Of a stretch of DNA of 64,000 bases, positions 1 to 13,019 are shown in pieces. The stretch lies in NCBI RefSeq assembly GCF_000340215.1, contig NW_006921540.1, positions 3,921,402 through 3,985,401 on the forward strand. The letters are read 5' to 3'. How positions within the stretch are numbered: position 1 is the stretch's first letter; each line of letters opens with the position of its first letter. A program made the translations under genes and the position numbers. The DNA is from Pseudocercospora fijiensis CIRAD86 (taxonomy: Eukaryota; Ascomycota; Dothideomycetes; Mycosphaerellales; Mycosphaerellaceae). The notes beneath the pieces are model-generated. The model had not been told where the DNA came from and ran no database searches. It was given only the letters and a program-made list of their open reading frames with translations.

Positions 1-620
1 ACTGCTTGGTTCTGCGCTGTTCGACGTTGTTTCTTGCGTCTTATGCCACCTCGTCAGGTCGTCCTTGGACCGCTCTTTGTCTGGAAGTCATGGCTGCTGT
101 TCATCAGGATAGGAGCTTGCGGGTGGCAGCCTGGCACGTGTCGCTGTGCGAGGGTTCCTCCCGCAGTGGGAGACAAAGGAGCGTAGGCGAGCTGGTATTC
201 TCATCTCGCGAGAGTTTATGACAACAACAACAAAGAGAGTGGTTCTCTTTCTCTTTCAGCCCCAATGCGAGGGACCCTTGGAACTTATTCTAGATCCCCC
301 GCCGCGGTCTAGTATACAGCACATAGAATACACGTCGGCTTCAGGACCAAGACATTACTTAGGTTTGATCGAGGCGCGGTATACACATACTGTATTCTAC
401 ACGAGCTGGCCCGGCTATGGCGACGACGATGGAGGGTGCCAGCCGACGTTGCGAATTTTTTTGGACATGTTTCCTGTCAAGTGACGTGGTATCGGCAGGG
501 ACCGACGATGCGGTACAGTCATTCACTGGGTCGTCGTCGCAGTCGTGGAAGTCTGTGAAAGATGCCGATGTTTGCTATTAGATATCGAGGTTGGTTGTCT
601 CTCTGCCCAAAGAGCAACTT
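1..620. other. unassigned sequence free of RIP, left edge
   Basis: This stretch keeps normal CpA and TpG and so is not mutated transposon DNA. The longest frame (146-484, plus, 112 codons) has no motif I recognise and no clear introns. It may be the edge of a gene lying outside the window, or intergenic DNA. RIP-type sequence begins gradually between about 570 and 650. Confidence 0.4.
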
Positions 621-814
621 CGCTAAGGTTCTAGAATACTATATCGGTGCGAGAGTCTACCTTTTATCTATGTTAGTGTCTCTAGAATGCTTTCTATTAA
701 TATATATATATATTATAGAATAGGAGATCCTAAGGACTATCTTTAATTCCGACCTTCTACTAGCCGAATTAGGAAAGGACTTAGCTCTAGTATAGTTTCG
801 GTAGAGGTACTATC

Positions 815-819
815 TAGCG
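815..819. repeat. target-site duplication of Gypsy A, left copy
   Basis: TAGCG here and at 20672-20676 borders the two LTRs exactly, fixing the limits of the insertion. Confidence 0.88.
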
Positions 820-964
820 TATTACAGGGTAACCCTCCTATTCCTAGTTGTAGATGCCTTAGGCATCAGTTCTTAGCGCTACGACTTTTACGCTTCTCGC
901 GCCCTCTCGTAGATAGACTATCTTTAAGAACTCGTTTTAAACTATTTAGTTACCGCCCTTAACA
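820..964 (+). repeat. 5' LTR of Gypsy A
   Basis: 145 bp, starting TATTACAGGGTAACCC and ending CTTAACA. The family ends TG...CA have become TA...CA by RIP. It is collinear with 20527-20671. Confidence 0.92.
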
Positions 965-3540
965 TTTCTCGAAGATCCCTAAATAGGTCGAGATACGACT
1001 ATTATTAGGCTAATTAATCGTATCCCGATCCTACTCGAACGTAGAAATTTAACGCTTAAAGTCGCGTCGCTATATAAACGATATAGTATAAACGTATATA
1101 GTACTTAGATAGACTCTTCTTAGATAGAAGACACCTTCGCATATATTAATAACGGTAAGGATAGTAATATATCCTAGCGGCTATAGGCGAATAATATGCC
1201 TCCGCCGCTAGCTCTATAGGATAGTAGTACCTAAACTTAGTCTTAAACGCTCTAATAGTAGTCTAACCTATAAGAGCCTAGCGACGATAAGTCCTTCGAC
1301 TTTAACGTAGGCCTTAACGATAATTTAGAATAGGAAGGTAGCGTAGACGCTCCTATCGGCGAGCCGAAGCTAGGTTAGTATACCTAGGAAGAGCTAGATA
1401 AGATTATAGGAGATAGTTAATATACTAGCTATACTAACCTAGATATCGATAACGCTCGTTTCCTAGAGGACGACTCTCTAACTAAGAAGCTAATAAAGCG
1501 TAATCGTATACCGGATATCGAGGGCTTCGATTCCGAAGGTAATCTACTACGTCGTAGCCGGAAGAGCCGATAAGAGAAGGAACAAGGTTCTTAACTCCTA
1601 TCTCCGTCGTACTCTCCGCGTTTAGTTAAGTTACTAAGGAATAGGTCGAAGCCTCGCGGTACCGCCTTAGGTACTAGCTCTAGTAGAGTTATTCCTAACG
1701 TAGAATAAGGTACGAGAGCTCGCCTAGGTACGTACCTCGACCTCTTAGAGTTTATTTTAGGTAACTATACCTAAGCCGGTAAAGAGGTTCCTCGTTACAA
1801 TCCTAGACACTTCCGCGATATTATAGATACAGACGACCTAGCTTTACGCGTATAAAAGTACCTATTAAAGTAGCTTAACTTGTTAGACAACATTGTCCTC
1901 CTCTTCGCTAATTAGCTAATTATTCTATAAGAAGCTATTAACGAGATTAAACAGACAAAGAAAGAATTAGATAGCGCTATTACCCGTAATAGTTACCTTA
2001 AGAATGCTAACTGTACTTTCGCCGTTTAAGTTAAAGAACTAACTAAGAAAAACAAGCGCTATAAGCTAGCACTTAAGACTACTTACGACCGTATTACTAG
2101 ATATCGCAATATCCGAGAGACGGATAAAGCAGACATCGATAAGCTCTAAGACAAGGTTAAAGGTTTAGAAGCTTAACTTACTACTACTAAAGCTAATATA
2201 GAAGCTCGCGCTAACGCCGGTTATACGCTAGCTAAGCGTCGTAAGAAGCGTAGGCTATAGATAGATAATAAAGACCTCCTCGCCTAATTCGAACGAGACT
2301 TAGACGATAAAGACGTCTACTTTACTACGCGCTAGAACAAGGGCGCTAGCGGTACTAGCCGTACCTAGAAGATTATAACGAAGAGCTCTTATAATACTCT
2401 GCTTAAGAAGCGTCTTAAGCGCGCCGAGCGCGACCGCTTAGAGAACGCCTACGGCGCTACTAATAACGATAGTAATAATCCTAGCTCTAACTCTAGTACG
2501 TCTACTTCCGAATCCGACGAATACGATCGAGACCGTCGAGGCCGCCGAGACCGTTGTTACGATAGCCGAGACCGTTGTTACGATAGCCGAGACCGTCGTT
2601 ACGATAGCCGAGACCGCAAGTATAAGCGTAAGGACAAGTTAACTAAGCTGCCGGCTATATATGCAGCTAACGACAAGGCTAAGGATAAGGATATACCCTT
2701 CCGCGAGTAGAAGAGTAAGATACTATTCGCGCTTAGAGAGAGTAAGAAATCCGAGCGAAAGAAGATTAGGGCTGTTCTTAACAATACTACTTCTAATGCT
2801 TTTAACTACCTCGAGCCGGTAATCTATACCTTCGCTAAGCACTAAGAAGCCCTTTAGTTTATAGAAGAGTATTAAGGCGATTAGTACTAGAAGTATACGA
2901 AGCGAGCCGAATTTATAGGACTAAGATAGGGCAAAGACGAAGCCTTCTCTTCCTTCTAGCTACGCTTTATCTATTACTAGCCTTTCCTTAGCTTCGGCAA
3001 GGATAACGAAGAAATAATAGATAACCTCCGCGATAAGCTTAACGACAACTTCGAGTATTCTATACGCTTTAAGTTCTTCTCTTCCCTCTTAGAGATACGC
3101 GACGAGCTCTATATCTACGATATTAATACTACCCGCTAGAAGCTATAGAAGAAGTCTACTAGTAGCGGCGGTAGTAGTAGTAGTAGGAACAATAAGGAGA
3201 AGGATAAGGAGAAGGATAAGGACGATAATAAGCGGTTATCGAAGATACTATACTAGACTAACGAGGATATACGCGATAACTACGACTAGCTAGTTACGGT
3301 TAACAGCAAGAAATACGAGTATAAGCCCGTTAATAAGACCCTCTTCGAGTCGAGAGAGACCTGCTTTGCCTACCGCGAAGGAAAGTATAGGCGCACTAAA
3401 TAAGTATGCCCTCTCTTCCCCTTCCGTAAGAACCGTTATAGCTAAGGTAGGAACAATAATAATACTACTAAGCTAACGAATGCGGCGACTAGCATTAAGA
3501 ATCTACCTACCTACGAGGATTAGTTAAAAGAGTAAGCTCT
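965..3540 (+). pseudogene. gag region of Gypsy A (RIP-inactivated)
   Basis: No long open frame survives, but plus-strand reading through TAG/TAA codons gives continuous, highly charged sequence with coiled-coil character around 1900-2260. An Arg/Asp-rich tandem repeat is encoded at 2544-2606, and a degenerate Cys/His-containing stretch near 3360-3440 is a possible nucleocapsid knuckle. Its position between the 5' LTR and the protease supports gag. The exact start cannot be fixed, and the beginning of the interval is leader sequence. Confidence 0.6.
2544..2606 (+). repeat. three 21-bp tandem repeats in the Gypsy A gag
   Basis: The unit GCCGAGACCGTTGTTACGAT plus A occurs at 2544, 2565 and 2586, the third with one change, followed by a partial fourth. 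In the gag frame it encodes a seven-residue Arg/Asp/Tyr/Ser repeat, so the ancestral Gag had a basic low-complexity segment. Confidence 0.85.
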
Positions 3541-3639
3541 AAGTGTAAGCATACTACTTAGAGTAAACCTTAACTAATCCGTATACTTAGAAAAGACCCT
3601 CCTACGCTCCCGCTAGTACCTTCGGAGCGAAGCTTATCC

Positions 3640-4529
3640 CCGAAAGCATAAGCGCTTACGTCTCCTAACGCATTACCTAATATTATCGATTCTTCTTCTA
3701 TCTACGTTAATGCGAGCCTCCTTCTAAAGGTAGGTAAGCATATCGTCGTAACCGGCCTTACGGATAATAGGCTCGCTAGGATACTTATAGATCCTAGTTA
3801 CATATCTACCTACTTATACCTACGATAGGCTAAGCTATTATCTACTCGTACCCGACTTCCTCGACTACTCGGCATTAATAACTATAAGCAGACTAGTAGC
3901 GGCTAGATCGAATAAGTCTTATATACTAAATTAGATCTTAATAGAATAAAAGAGAACATTAACGCGTAGATTACCGACATTAGTAAGTATAACTTTATTC
4001 TCGGCATTAACTAGTAGACTAGGTATAGGCCTAGTAATATCGACTAGGCCGTAGGAGTCGTTACTCTCCGTTCCGGTTATTAATTTAAGTATAAAACGGT
4101 AGACTATAGCTCCGCCTTTACGATACCCTCCTTTAGCTACGAGCCTTCTAAACCGACTCCTACCGGGCTATAGATCGAGGTCGCCTCTATAACTATTAGC
4201 GAAGCCTATTTCGAAGAGAAGGAGGAGTCTACGTACCTTATATAGGACTTTATAGATATATCTTACGATACAGACGATATACTAGCTGCTATAGCAATAC
4301 ACGCTTATGCTATATTACTAGAAGACATAGATATCTATATAAAGGGCAAGGCACCTATAGACGAACAAATAACTAGGGACCTCCTACCGCTAGAATTCTA
4401 AGAGTTCTAGGATGTATTCTAGTAGGACCGTACTAAACGCCTTCCTCTGTACCGTAAAGGCTTAGACTTAGCTATTAACTTCTAAGAGGGTGCTAAGTTG
4501 CCCTACTCCCGACTAAGACCGGTTAGTAT
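3640..4529 (+). pseudogene. protease and start of pol of Gypsy A, interrupted
   Basis: Plus-strand reading through stops gives an aspartic-protease-like segment around 3720-4010, with ILIDPSSY where the family has an active-site D-[ST]-G, followed by FILGIN. The frame then approaches the usual entry to reverse transcriptase (KLPYSRLRP at about 4496) and stops at 4529, where element B begins. The rest of pol resumes at 17158. All in-frame stops are of the TAG/TAA kind expected from RIP on Gln and Trp codons. Confidence 0.75.
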
Positions 4530-4812
4530 TAAAGGACGGAAACTAATACTACTACTACTACTACTAGTAGTAATAGTATAGGCTACCGAGGGTAATATAA
4601 CCTATAGCAATATAGGCAGCTATGTTTAGTATAATAGGATAATAAGACGGTTGCTTAGGCTAATAACTAGAGCCCTGCAATATAGGTATTATAGAAGTGT
4701 AATATAAACAATGTGCTATATAAGGTTAGTGCTCTATCTATAATGTAGAAGGAGGCTTCTTATATAGGCTTAAAACTTAGCCTAGATATATAGGGCCGGT
4801 TACTAGCTAATA
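4530..4812 (-). repeat. LTR of element B, left copy (3' LTR on the minus strand)
   Basis: 283 bp, sharing near-identical sequence with 16933-17157 over the first 190 bp and the last 30 bp. It contains a short CTA/TAG trinucleotide run. The right copy lacks about 58 bp near the inner end, so one copy suffered a deletion or the other an insertion. Confidence 0.88.
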
Positions 4813-4902
4813 TCCCTCCCTTTCTTCGTATCTAACTAGACACGCTTTACATTGCGCGCTTAAAACAAACAAACAGTTATATAGGGCACCTTAGGCATCT
4901 GC

Positions 4903-4928
4903 AATAATACCCCTAGGGTAGCATTATT
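4903..4928. repeat. GC-cored palindrome, copy 1 of 5 in element B
   Basis: AATAATACCCCTAGGG continues into its near-perfect complement. It lies between the left LTR and the 3' end of the 4980-7740 frame. Confidence 0.7.
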
Positions 4929-4979
4929 CCTAGATTCTATTAATATATAAAAACAACTTCCTAAGCATACAATCTACTA

Positions 4980-7740
4980 CGCTAACTTACTACTGCTTTA
5001 ATGCACCGTAATCCTTACTAGCAATAACCTTATTAGCTAGTCGATTCTCCTAAACTCCTCCGTAGGTATTAAAGCTATTAGTACTAAAGTACTCTACCTC
5101 GAAGTAAGCTTAATTAACGAGGAGGTTAGTAGCCTTATCCTATATAGCCTTCTCCTACTCGCGCAGATAATCCTTAAGCTCCTCCTCGCTAAACTAGAGG
5201 ACTTGTTTAACTTCGTTCTAAATAACGTAACTTAACTAAGGAATTCTACCGACTAGGGCATCGGAAATGTAACTAAGGCCTTCGACTAAGATAGCGGTAG
5301 GGAAGGCGAACGGTACGAAGGTATTAGAACCTAGAAGGGTAGTTAGATTGCGGTGCGCCTTAGCAACCTTAGCGACGGTTAAGTTGTCGTAGCCCTTAAT
5401 CTTAGTGCTATCGATAACGCGAGAGTAGCCTAGGTCGATTAATATACGGTCGCTCTCGGGCTTTAGATTACTATATAGAAAGTATAGTATCTAAATAGAG
5501 ACCTCGCATTCCTTTAGAGGGTTAAGGATCTACTAAGCTGCCTCGCCTTCGTTAGGCTAACTATCGAATATATAACCGAGGTCGTCGTTAGTAAGGTGCT
5601 TATTAGTAAGCTTGCTAACCTTATTTAGCGGAACTAGGCTACGGGCATTAAGCTTTTCAACCTAGTTCTCGAAGACCTCTAGTTCGTATATGCCCTCGAT
5701 AATAGTTAAATAGGCGGTCTTATCTTTAGATATAAGAGAAACCTTAATACGCAGATAGCTAGCACCCTTACTAGCTACGAGCTTAACTATATCTTGTCCG
5801 AGACGAGAAGTCTCCTTAGTAGGGCAGTTCTTATAACTACTATTACCTACTTTAAAGTACTTAGTAGGCTTAGGGACGGAGATAAGCTTATATACGTAAT
5901 TAGGTCGAAGGGCAACGGCTAAGAGCTATAAGGCGGGATGCTAGCGGACGATTTAGTTGCTTACTCTATAGGTTTAAAGGGCATTACGGCCTTCCTACTT
6001 AGACTTAGGTAGTTTCCGTATATACTAAAAGAATATGCGAAACTCCTCCTATATTAGGTCGACGATAAGAGGAAGGTACGCTCTACGAGGCGACTATATC
6101 TAACCGAAGACCTAAGAGAAGATAGTATTGCTAGTCTAATAAAAGCGGTCGAAGGAGGTGCCTTAGCCGAGAATGCTAGTAATTAACTTATACCGACGCT
6201 TAGTTAGCGTAAGATCCCGAGTAATAGTACTAGTAGGGTTAAATGCGTAGAGTCCTAGAGAGGTCGGGGCGGTAGTAGGACGTCTAGGAAACTAGTTAGT
6301 ATAACTAGTCTTAAGGGTAGTAAAGGTATCCTAATTAGCAACCTTGCGACTAATCTTTAATAGGCGACCGACGAAAACACTCGCCTTAGCACTAGCGTAG
6401 AGACTATAGACCTTAGTAGCCTTCTTAATATAGTTAGTATATATAGTAAACCGCTCTTCTCCTAGCTTGCTAAGGTCGTCGAGCTATTAATAGATAGATA
6501 GGGCGGTAGGAGCTTTACCTATATTAGCTTTAGAAACTATATCGATATTAGTAATAAGGTACGTAATAGAGTCGCCCTTATAAGAACTATAGATGTTCTT
6601 AGTTAATAGGATCGGCGAGAGGCCTCTATCTCTACGCTCGCTAAAGGAGCCTTCGGAGGAGACATCTTCTAGTAGTATATCTAGTATATTAATATCCGAG
6701 TTACTATAGTCGGTACTATAGTTAGTACTATAGTCGGTACTAGAAGGAGTGCTATACTTCTTAGTAGCCTTACGGAGGGCCTAGCGAGTATATAATGCCT
6801 TTTTACGCGCTGCTTCGGCCTTAGCGCGCTCGTCTTAAACTTCTTAAGGGACCTTATAGTTACGGGTCGAGCGACGATCTTTAGCCTACATTTCTATAGC
6901 GAGCGCAAGACTAGTAGCCGTATCGGCCTCGGTTTCTAGGCGAAGAGCCTTGCGTTTAAGGACATTAACGATAGGAGCCTCTTAACCTTTAATAATAAAG
7001 CCTATACTATTAATGCGATAGCCCTTCTCTTTTAGTAGATCCTTAGTTGTCTATACGTTAAGATCGACCTAGATAATCGCATCGTAGTACTTCTTCTAGT
7101 AGGCTATCGTAAAGTCGTTAAGTATAAAGGACAAGTTAAGTAACTGCTTGCCTACCTTCTTACTAGTAGTAGATACGCGATAGATTATAGTATAGGAAAG
7201 GTACTCGGCGCCTTAACGACGGACCTTGTACTTATTAACGAACAAAGAGACCTACTTAGTACGCTCTTGTCTATCGTAGGCGAAGTTAATAAGGCTCTTA
7301 GGAAGACTACTTAGTCCTCCCTAATATTCGAAGGCCTATTCGAGGGTCTTAAAGCGTAAACGAATCTAGGTACCGGCCGTCTCGAGGCTATAGACGATAG
7401 GAAAGGCTTATTCGATATCTATATCGTTAAGAACCTCGCGCTTAAAGATACGCTTACCGATAGACTAACGCAAGTTGTTTATACCGTACGCAACTAAGAT
7501 AGTAGCCTTCTTAATATTCCTATTAATAACGCGTAGTAGGGTACGAGCGTTCTAGATCTTCTCTTAAGGGTCTTTAAGGGCGGTAACGATCTAGAAGTAG
7601 TGCTCGAGGCTAGTTATAGCAGCTAAGGCGCTATCGGATAGGGCTTCGATCGGAACTAGGGCGGCTAGGCTTAGGTTAATAGAGGCAGGTAGGTCGTTGC
7701 TACTACTAGCGCCTAGCGGATTCGGGACGCCGGAAGACAT
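4980..7740 (-). pseudogene. large unidentified frame downstream of pol in element B
   Basis: Reading the minus strand from a good ATG (7738-7740) through RIP-type TAG/TAA codons gives one continuous frame of about 900 codons. The open N-terminal part is 49 residues (MSSGVPNPLGASSSND...), followed by Lys/Arg-rich sequence such as NIKKATILVAYGINNL, then a Ser/Thr/Tyr repeat near 6700. No RT, integrase, envelope or zinc-knuckle signature is visible. It lies 3' of pol on the same strand, where retroelements seldom carry a gene. It could be an element gene, a captured host gene or another nested insertion. Function unknown. Confidence 0.55.
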
Positions 7741-8157
7741 AGTCGACCGAAGCGGAAGTAGGCTATAAACGAGTTTGCAAGTGTATTCGTTGCTTAACAA
7801 TAATAATTAAAGGGTTTAGATAGAAGGGAGGGGGGTAGTTAGGCGGCGGCGAGTTAGCTAGCAATCGAGTAGAAGAAGGAGCTTAGGAAGCTCGCTTTAA
7901 ATATAGTACGAAGGTAACGTAGTCCGTATATTCCGCGCTAGTAAAGCAAACGGATAACGGCTATATATAAAAGTAAAGCTATATACGAGACCTCTTTATT
8001 ATTAGAGGAGGCTAAAGTTTAATAATCGACCTAGCTAATTACTAGTAGCGACTACGCGCCTTTATTAACCTTTAGCTATCCTAGATTCTCGCGCACTCGA
8101 AATATAACTAGTTAGTTCGAGTCCTTAGTAGAAATCTATAGTAGTAAAGCTAGCGGG

Positions 8158-8184
8158 ACTAATAATACCCCCGGGGTAGTATTA
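8158..8184. repeat. GC-cored palindrome, copy 2 of 5
   Basis: CTAATAATACCCCCGGGG followed by its imperfect complement ending in GTATTAG. It lies upstream of the 7740 start. Confidence 0.7.
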
Positions 8185-8311
8185 GCTTTTCTCTAGAGAT
8201 GCTCGGTAACGAGGAGTAAGTCGCCTAGGCCTAGCGTAGCTAACTCGTTAGTGCGTTAGCCTATAGCACTACCGTTATAGATATAGCATTACCTTTTATA
8301 TTAGCAAGTAC

Positions 8312-8704
8312 TAGACCCCGTAGTAGTTCGGTTTGCGAACTATAGAACGTATATAGTTTGGTTTCTTAGCGGTACCCCTCCGGTTTGGTTCCGGTTTGGT
8401 TTTTTACCCCGCTAGTCTAAGCTAGTTTCCGAGAAAATCCGACTAAACTACGACGATATGCGACGACATGCGACGACCTCGGATTTAGTCCTAGACGCGA
8501 TAGGGGCCCTATATTGTACACGCTACACGATTGCATCTGTATTTCGGGCTATTTAGACGTGTTTTAGGATAGGTTTTTGTCCGTAGCCGGCACGTGGCCG
8601 GCAAACCGGTCCGTGCACCGGTTGCTTAGCAAACTAAACCAAACCAAACTAGAATTTCGGCTTAGCAAACTAAACTAACCCAACCTAGACTACTACGGGG
8701 TCTA
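8312..8704. mobile_element. 393-bp non-autonomous hAT-type element (MITE)
   Basis: Perfect terminal inverted repeats TAGACCCCGTAGTAGT and its complement bound the element, flanked by the exact 8-bp duplication GCAAGTAC (8304-8311 and 8705-8712). An 8-bp duplication is the hAT hallmark. It has no coding capacity. The subterminal regions carry many GGTTTGG/CCAAACC motifs, as hAT ends do for transposase binding. Its interior keeps CA and TG (for example CACGTGGCCGGCA), so it is much less RIP-mutated than its surroundings, although the tips appear to have gone from CA to TA. Confidence 0.9.
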
Positions 8705-9000
8705 GCAAGTACGTAAAGGTAGTCTATACATTTACCTTCTTCCTTCTTCTAAATACTAAGCTTAATAGCCTAAGGTCCCTATTCTTAGAGGCTATAGGCC
8801 TAGGTTGCTATATCTATCTAAGAGCTAGGAAGGGAGAGGGATCCTCCCTTTCTTAGTATCCTACGTAACTAGTACCGATTATAGTAGGAACATCCTCTAG
8901 TAGAGTATCTTATTATCGTTGTTACTTAAGAGTAGTCGCCGGAGTCTAGGAATCTAGAGGGAAGTAGTCCTAGAAGGGTAGAGGGTTAGGTTCGGCTATT

Positions 9001-9034
9001 TTCCTAATACTACCCCCGGGGTACTATTAGGAAA
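9001..9034. repeat. GC-cored palindrome, copy 3 of 5
   Basis: The arms TTCCTAATACTACCCC and GGGGTACTATTAGGAA pair at 15 of 16 positions. This is the longest of the five copies. It lies just past the 3' end of element B pol. Confidence 0.75.
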
Positions 9035-9239
9035 ACACGCCTTATACAGTTCTATCTAAGGAAACAAGAGTAAAGGAATAAAGTTATAGTAACATCTCGA
9101 AGGCTAAAGAGTAAAACAATAGACAAAGTAAAAGCAAAAGAGGGTAATAACTATAAGTATTAACACCGTAGGAACAAGTAGTAAGGACTAAAGCTATAGG
9201 GCGGCACTATATTAATAGCGCGGAGAAGGCAAGGAAAAC

Positions 9240-12200
9240 AACGTAGTAGAGGTAGGGAACGATAGGCAATTATTTAGTCTCGGGATCTAGCTATAATTCT
9301 AGGCGGTCTTCGTCGCTAGACTAGTCGAGCTCCTCCTCGGAGTTAGAGTTAGATAGCTAGAAGTCTAGTTTACTATCGGAATTAACATCGGAAATGCTCT
9401 ACGCGCAATTAATACGTATATAACCCTCCCTTTATTTATAAGTTATTCCTAATAGCTTACTAAGACGTATCTAGGGATATATATAGTTATCGGGTAGAAT
9501 AGGATCTATAATCGCGGTAGGATCCTCCTCTCGATAGGTATCTAAGGTAGGTAGAGGGTCTATAGAGGCATTAACTTCCTCCTTAGTTAGGAGAGGGCGG
9601 GTAGGCTCTCTTAATTCGACGATCTTCTTTAGGTTAGCCTAGGGATGCGAGTGCTTTAAGGTAGTACTATTAAGTTCGTAAAGTCGGTACGTAGAACTAT
9701 CGTAAAGGACCTCCTACACTCTATAAGGCCCTTTCTATTTAAAGGCTAGCTTATAGGAGTAACTATATTCTAACTCGGACCGGTATAAGAGAACTATATC
9801 GCTAACCTTTAGAGGCTCCCAATTAATAGCATTATAGTTATCAAAATACTACTTAGCCTCTTTAGGGAGGCGCCGTTATCGAGTAAGACCCTCTTAAGAA
9901 GTCGTAGTTATATCCTTAAGAGCCTTAGCCTATAGGGTAAGAAGATCTACCCTCGTACGAACAGACCCCTAATCGTAAACGCTATACGTACGATAGGACA
10001 ACTTAATAGGAAGAACGGCGTCCCTCCTAATTATAAGCTCTACTAGCGTAAGTCTAGTCGTATCGACAATAGTAGTTCGATCCGCCTAGAGAAGAGCTAG
10101 GACGCGGGTAGAGATAGGGACGGACCTATCCCCTCTATTAGTTATCTTAGATAGGGCATTAATTAAAGACCGATAGCTACGCTTAATAATAGTATTCGAC
10201 TAGGGATAGTACGGGGAGATGCGAACGTTTTTCGCCCTATACGAAATAAGTAGCGCTTAAACTTCTTTAGCTATATTGTTCGTAGCGTTATCTAAGATAA
10301 TCTCGTAAGGTATTCCCTAGCGGCAAAATAGATCCTTAAATAGGAAAGTAGCTATATTACGAGCATTAATAGCGCCGTAGCCCTTATAGAAATAATAAGC
10401 CTCCGGCTATCGAGAAAGACCCTCTCGAATAATATATAAGCTATTATTGCGACTAAGATAGACTCTATCGCTATACTATCGCTCTCCGACTAATTAGGTA
10501 GTAGGAATACGTAGCTCTCCTAGACGTCGGTAGCTATTCCTAAAATTGCACTTAGGACAGCTCTTATAGTAGCGGGAGACATTAGCCTATACGCCGTCCT
10601 ACTAGTAGCGCCGACGAAGGACATCGAAGGTGCCCTCCGCCGCCTAGTAGCTAAGCTTATCGTAAACGGAACGAAGGATCTCTTGTCGGGCTACTAGGTC
10701 GTTAATAATACGCTAGAGAGGTGCATTAACTATCGCTTATCGCTAAAGGATTCGATCTTTAACTAGGAACCGTCGAGAATAGCGAATAACCCGACAGTAT
10801 TAACTCTTTAATAGGCTAGGCGCTTTCTTCGTATAGGTTAGGAAGTAGGCGATATAATAGGAGTCGTCGGAGTAGACCCTATTAAGGATATTATCCCTCT
10901 CTAGTTTATCCGCCTTAGCTTTAGCCTAGTCGTTATCGTTAGTAGTAGGGTTCTCGTCGGGCTAGTTACTACGTTAGTCGCTAGGTTAGTCGTCGGTAGT
11001 AGGCCTAGTAATCGCTAGTATAGCGTTAATATAGAAGGTAGCGAAGAAAGTACGGTTAATTACCGTATCGATATCCTCTTCTTCTATTATCTCGGCGATA
11101 TCCTCTTCTATAGCGGGCCTTCTAGAAAGGCTATCTAGTCGAGTATACTTCTTACTAGGAACGTAGAAGACGTCGAAGTCAAACAAATAGATCTAGGCAA
11201 CCTACCGAGCTATCGTAGAGTTTAGTAGGTCGGAGGCTATACGGTTAAGCTAATAGACTAGCGTCTAAGCATCGATTTCTAGACGAAAGAATATACTAAA
11301 GAGCTATAGCCGGAACTTCTTTAGAGCCTTGTAGACTCTAAGGCATTCTCGCTTACTAGTATCGTATCGGGCCTCGATCGGTTTCTATAGTCCGGAGCTG
11401 TACCTAATAGGATAACGTAAGGATAGCTCCTTACGGTTATACTATATTAGTATCTCGCTATAGCCTTCCCCGCTCGAGTCGATAGTAACAATTATTAAAC
11501 CCGCACCCTCTAAGTAGTTAATAGACGTAAGTGTAGGTACGCTAACGAGTGCCTTAGTTACCTTATCCTTAGCTGCTTAGTATACGGGGGTCTATTCGAA
11601 CTTAGCATCCTTCTTAAGCAAGGCGTATAAAGGCTTATATACTAATATAAAGTTCTCGACCTAGATACGGAAATAGGAGACTACTCTAAGCTAGGTTCGG
11701 ATATCCTTCTAATAGGTAGGATCCGGCTAGGATACTATCTTTAGGACCCGTGTATTATTAGGATAGCGGCTATTCTTATTAGTTACAAACCCGACAATGT
11801 TTATTCGTTTATATAGGAGCTAAAGCTTCTCCCTATATACCGTTAGGTTAGCTCGCTCTAGGTCGTAAAGGACACTATCGAGGTTCTAAATGTATTCGAG
11901 AAAGAACCTACGGATACTAGGCTCTACTTCTTTATTGTCGTACCTAGTTTTAGGGCCCTTAATGCCGATATCGTCGAGGAAAGGTATCGCTATATAGGAG
12001 ATATAGGCCGCGAGGACTTAGTTTATAATGCGAACGAACTAGGCTACGGAGTTAGTTGCCCCTTAGGGAAGGGTAGTTTGTCTATATAGCCTAAGAGGTA
12101 TCTCGAAACTAGTAAGGTCTCGGCTATTAGGGTAGAGAGGAATTTAGTCGTAGCCCGAGAAAACGTTAACTAGTAAGGCTATAACATAGTTAGCAAAGGC

Positions 12201-12960
12201 TTCCGAGAACCTATTAGTCTCCGGAGGGAGGTTAGTATCCCTAATCGTAACTACGTTAAACTTTTGTATAGCGTTAATTAGACGGTACTTCTTTAGTTCC
12301 CTAGGAGCTGTTTTCTTTTAAACTAGGAAGTATAGATTACGATACGAGGCATAGGAAGGCTTAAGTGTACCGGCCTTTACGCGCTGCCGTATTATATCCT
12401 CGACTATACCTCGTAGGCTTAGGTTTAGCTTAAAGCCTAGGTAGGCCTAAGGTTTATATTCGATCGTTCGGATCTTTTATAGAGGGGCAACCTCCGGGTT
12501 GATTCTACCTAGGTAAGTGAAGTTATATACTAATACAGCTTCGCGATTATATAGAAGCTTATATAGTAGGTCAAGCTTAAGATCCGAAAGCTCTATACTA
12601 GGTTTAATCTTCGTAAGCCTTTCCGGTATTAGCCTTAAACCCCTAGGAATAGTAGAGAACTTTTTAGTAATATATCTCTAGTCGTACGGACTATTCCTAG
12701 GTAGCAATATTGCTTCCTAATTAAGACACTTTTGTCGCTAGTTAGGATTTCCGCTAGGATTAGACCTATCGGTAATATATACGCTGCCCTTTACGGGCTT
12801 AATCTTGTCGGCTACCCTTTTATATAGGGTATATATACTAATCGATTATCGAACCCGAGCTCGCTCTCTTTATCGCTAGGCTTAGAGATTTACATAACAA
12901 AACAGCGCGTATACTTCTTTAGAAGTTTCCTTAAGTCGATAGGTATGTAGCTAGTAGTCC
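9240..12960 (-). pseudogene. pol of element B (RT, RNase H, integrase), RIP-inactivated
   Basis: The minus strand reads as Ty3-type pol. The RT catalytic motif appears as FLDDIGIKGPKT near 11964-11981, followed by thumb-like sequence. The RNase H end, DFDVFYVPSKK, is at about 11150-11186 in a surviving 66-codon frame. An integrase zinc-binding CPKC lies near 10545. Between these are frequent TAG/TAA stops explained by CA or TG to TA change. The FLDDIGIKG form differs from the YLDD of element A, so A and B belong to different Gypsy lineages. Confidence 0.8.
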
Positions 12961-12992
12961 TAATTTATAACGCCGGCGAAAACGTTAGATTC

Positions 12993-13019
12993 GTAATAAT
13001 ACCCCCGGGGTAGCATTAG
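12993..13019. repeat. GC-cored palindrome, copy 4 of 5
   Basis: GTAATAATACCCCCGGGG followed by TAGCATTAG. It lies just upstream of element B pol. Confidence 0.65.

Noticed and set aside
2599..2784. 61-codon minus-strand frame in Gypsy A
   Set aside because: Antisense to the Arg/Asp repeat region of gag; a composition artefact.
10986..11186. 66-codon minus-strand frame as an independent gene
   Set aside because: It is a surviving piece of element B pol at the end of RNase H (VPSKK...LSRRP), not a gene by itself.
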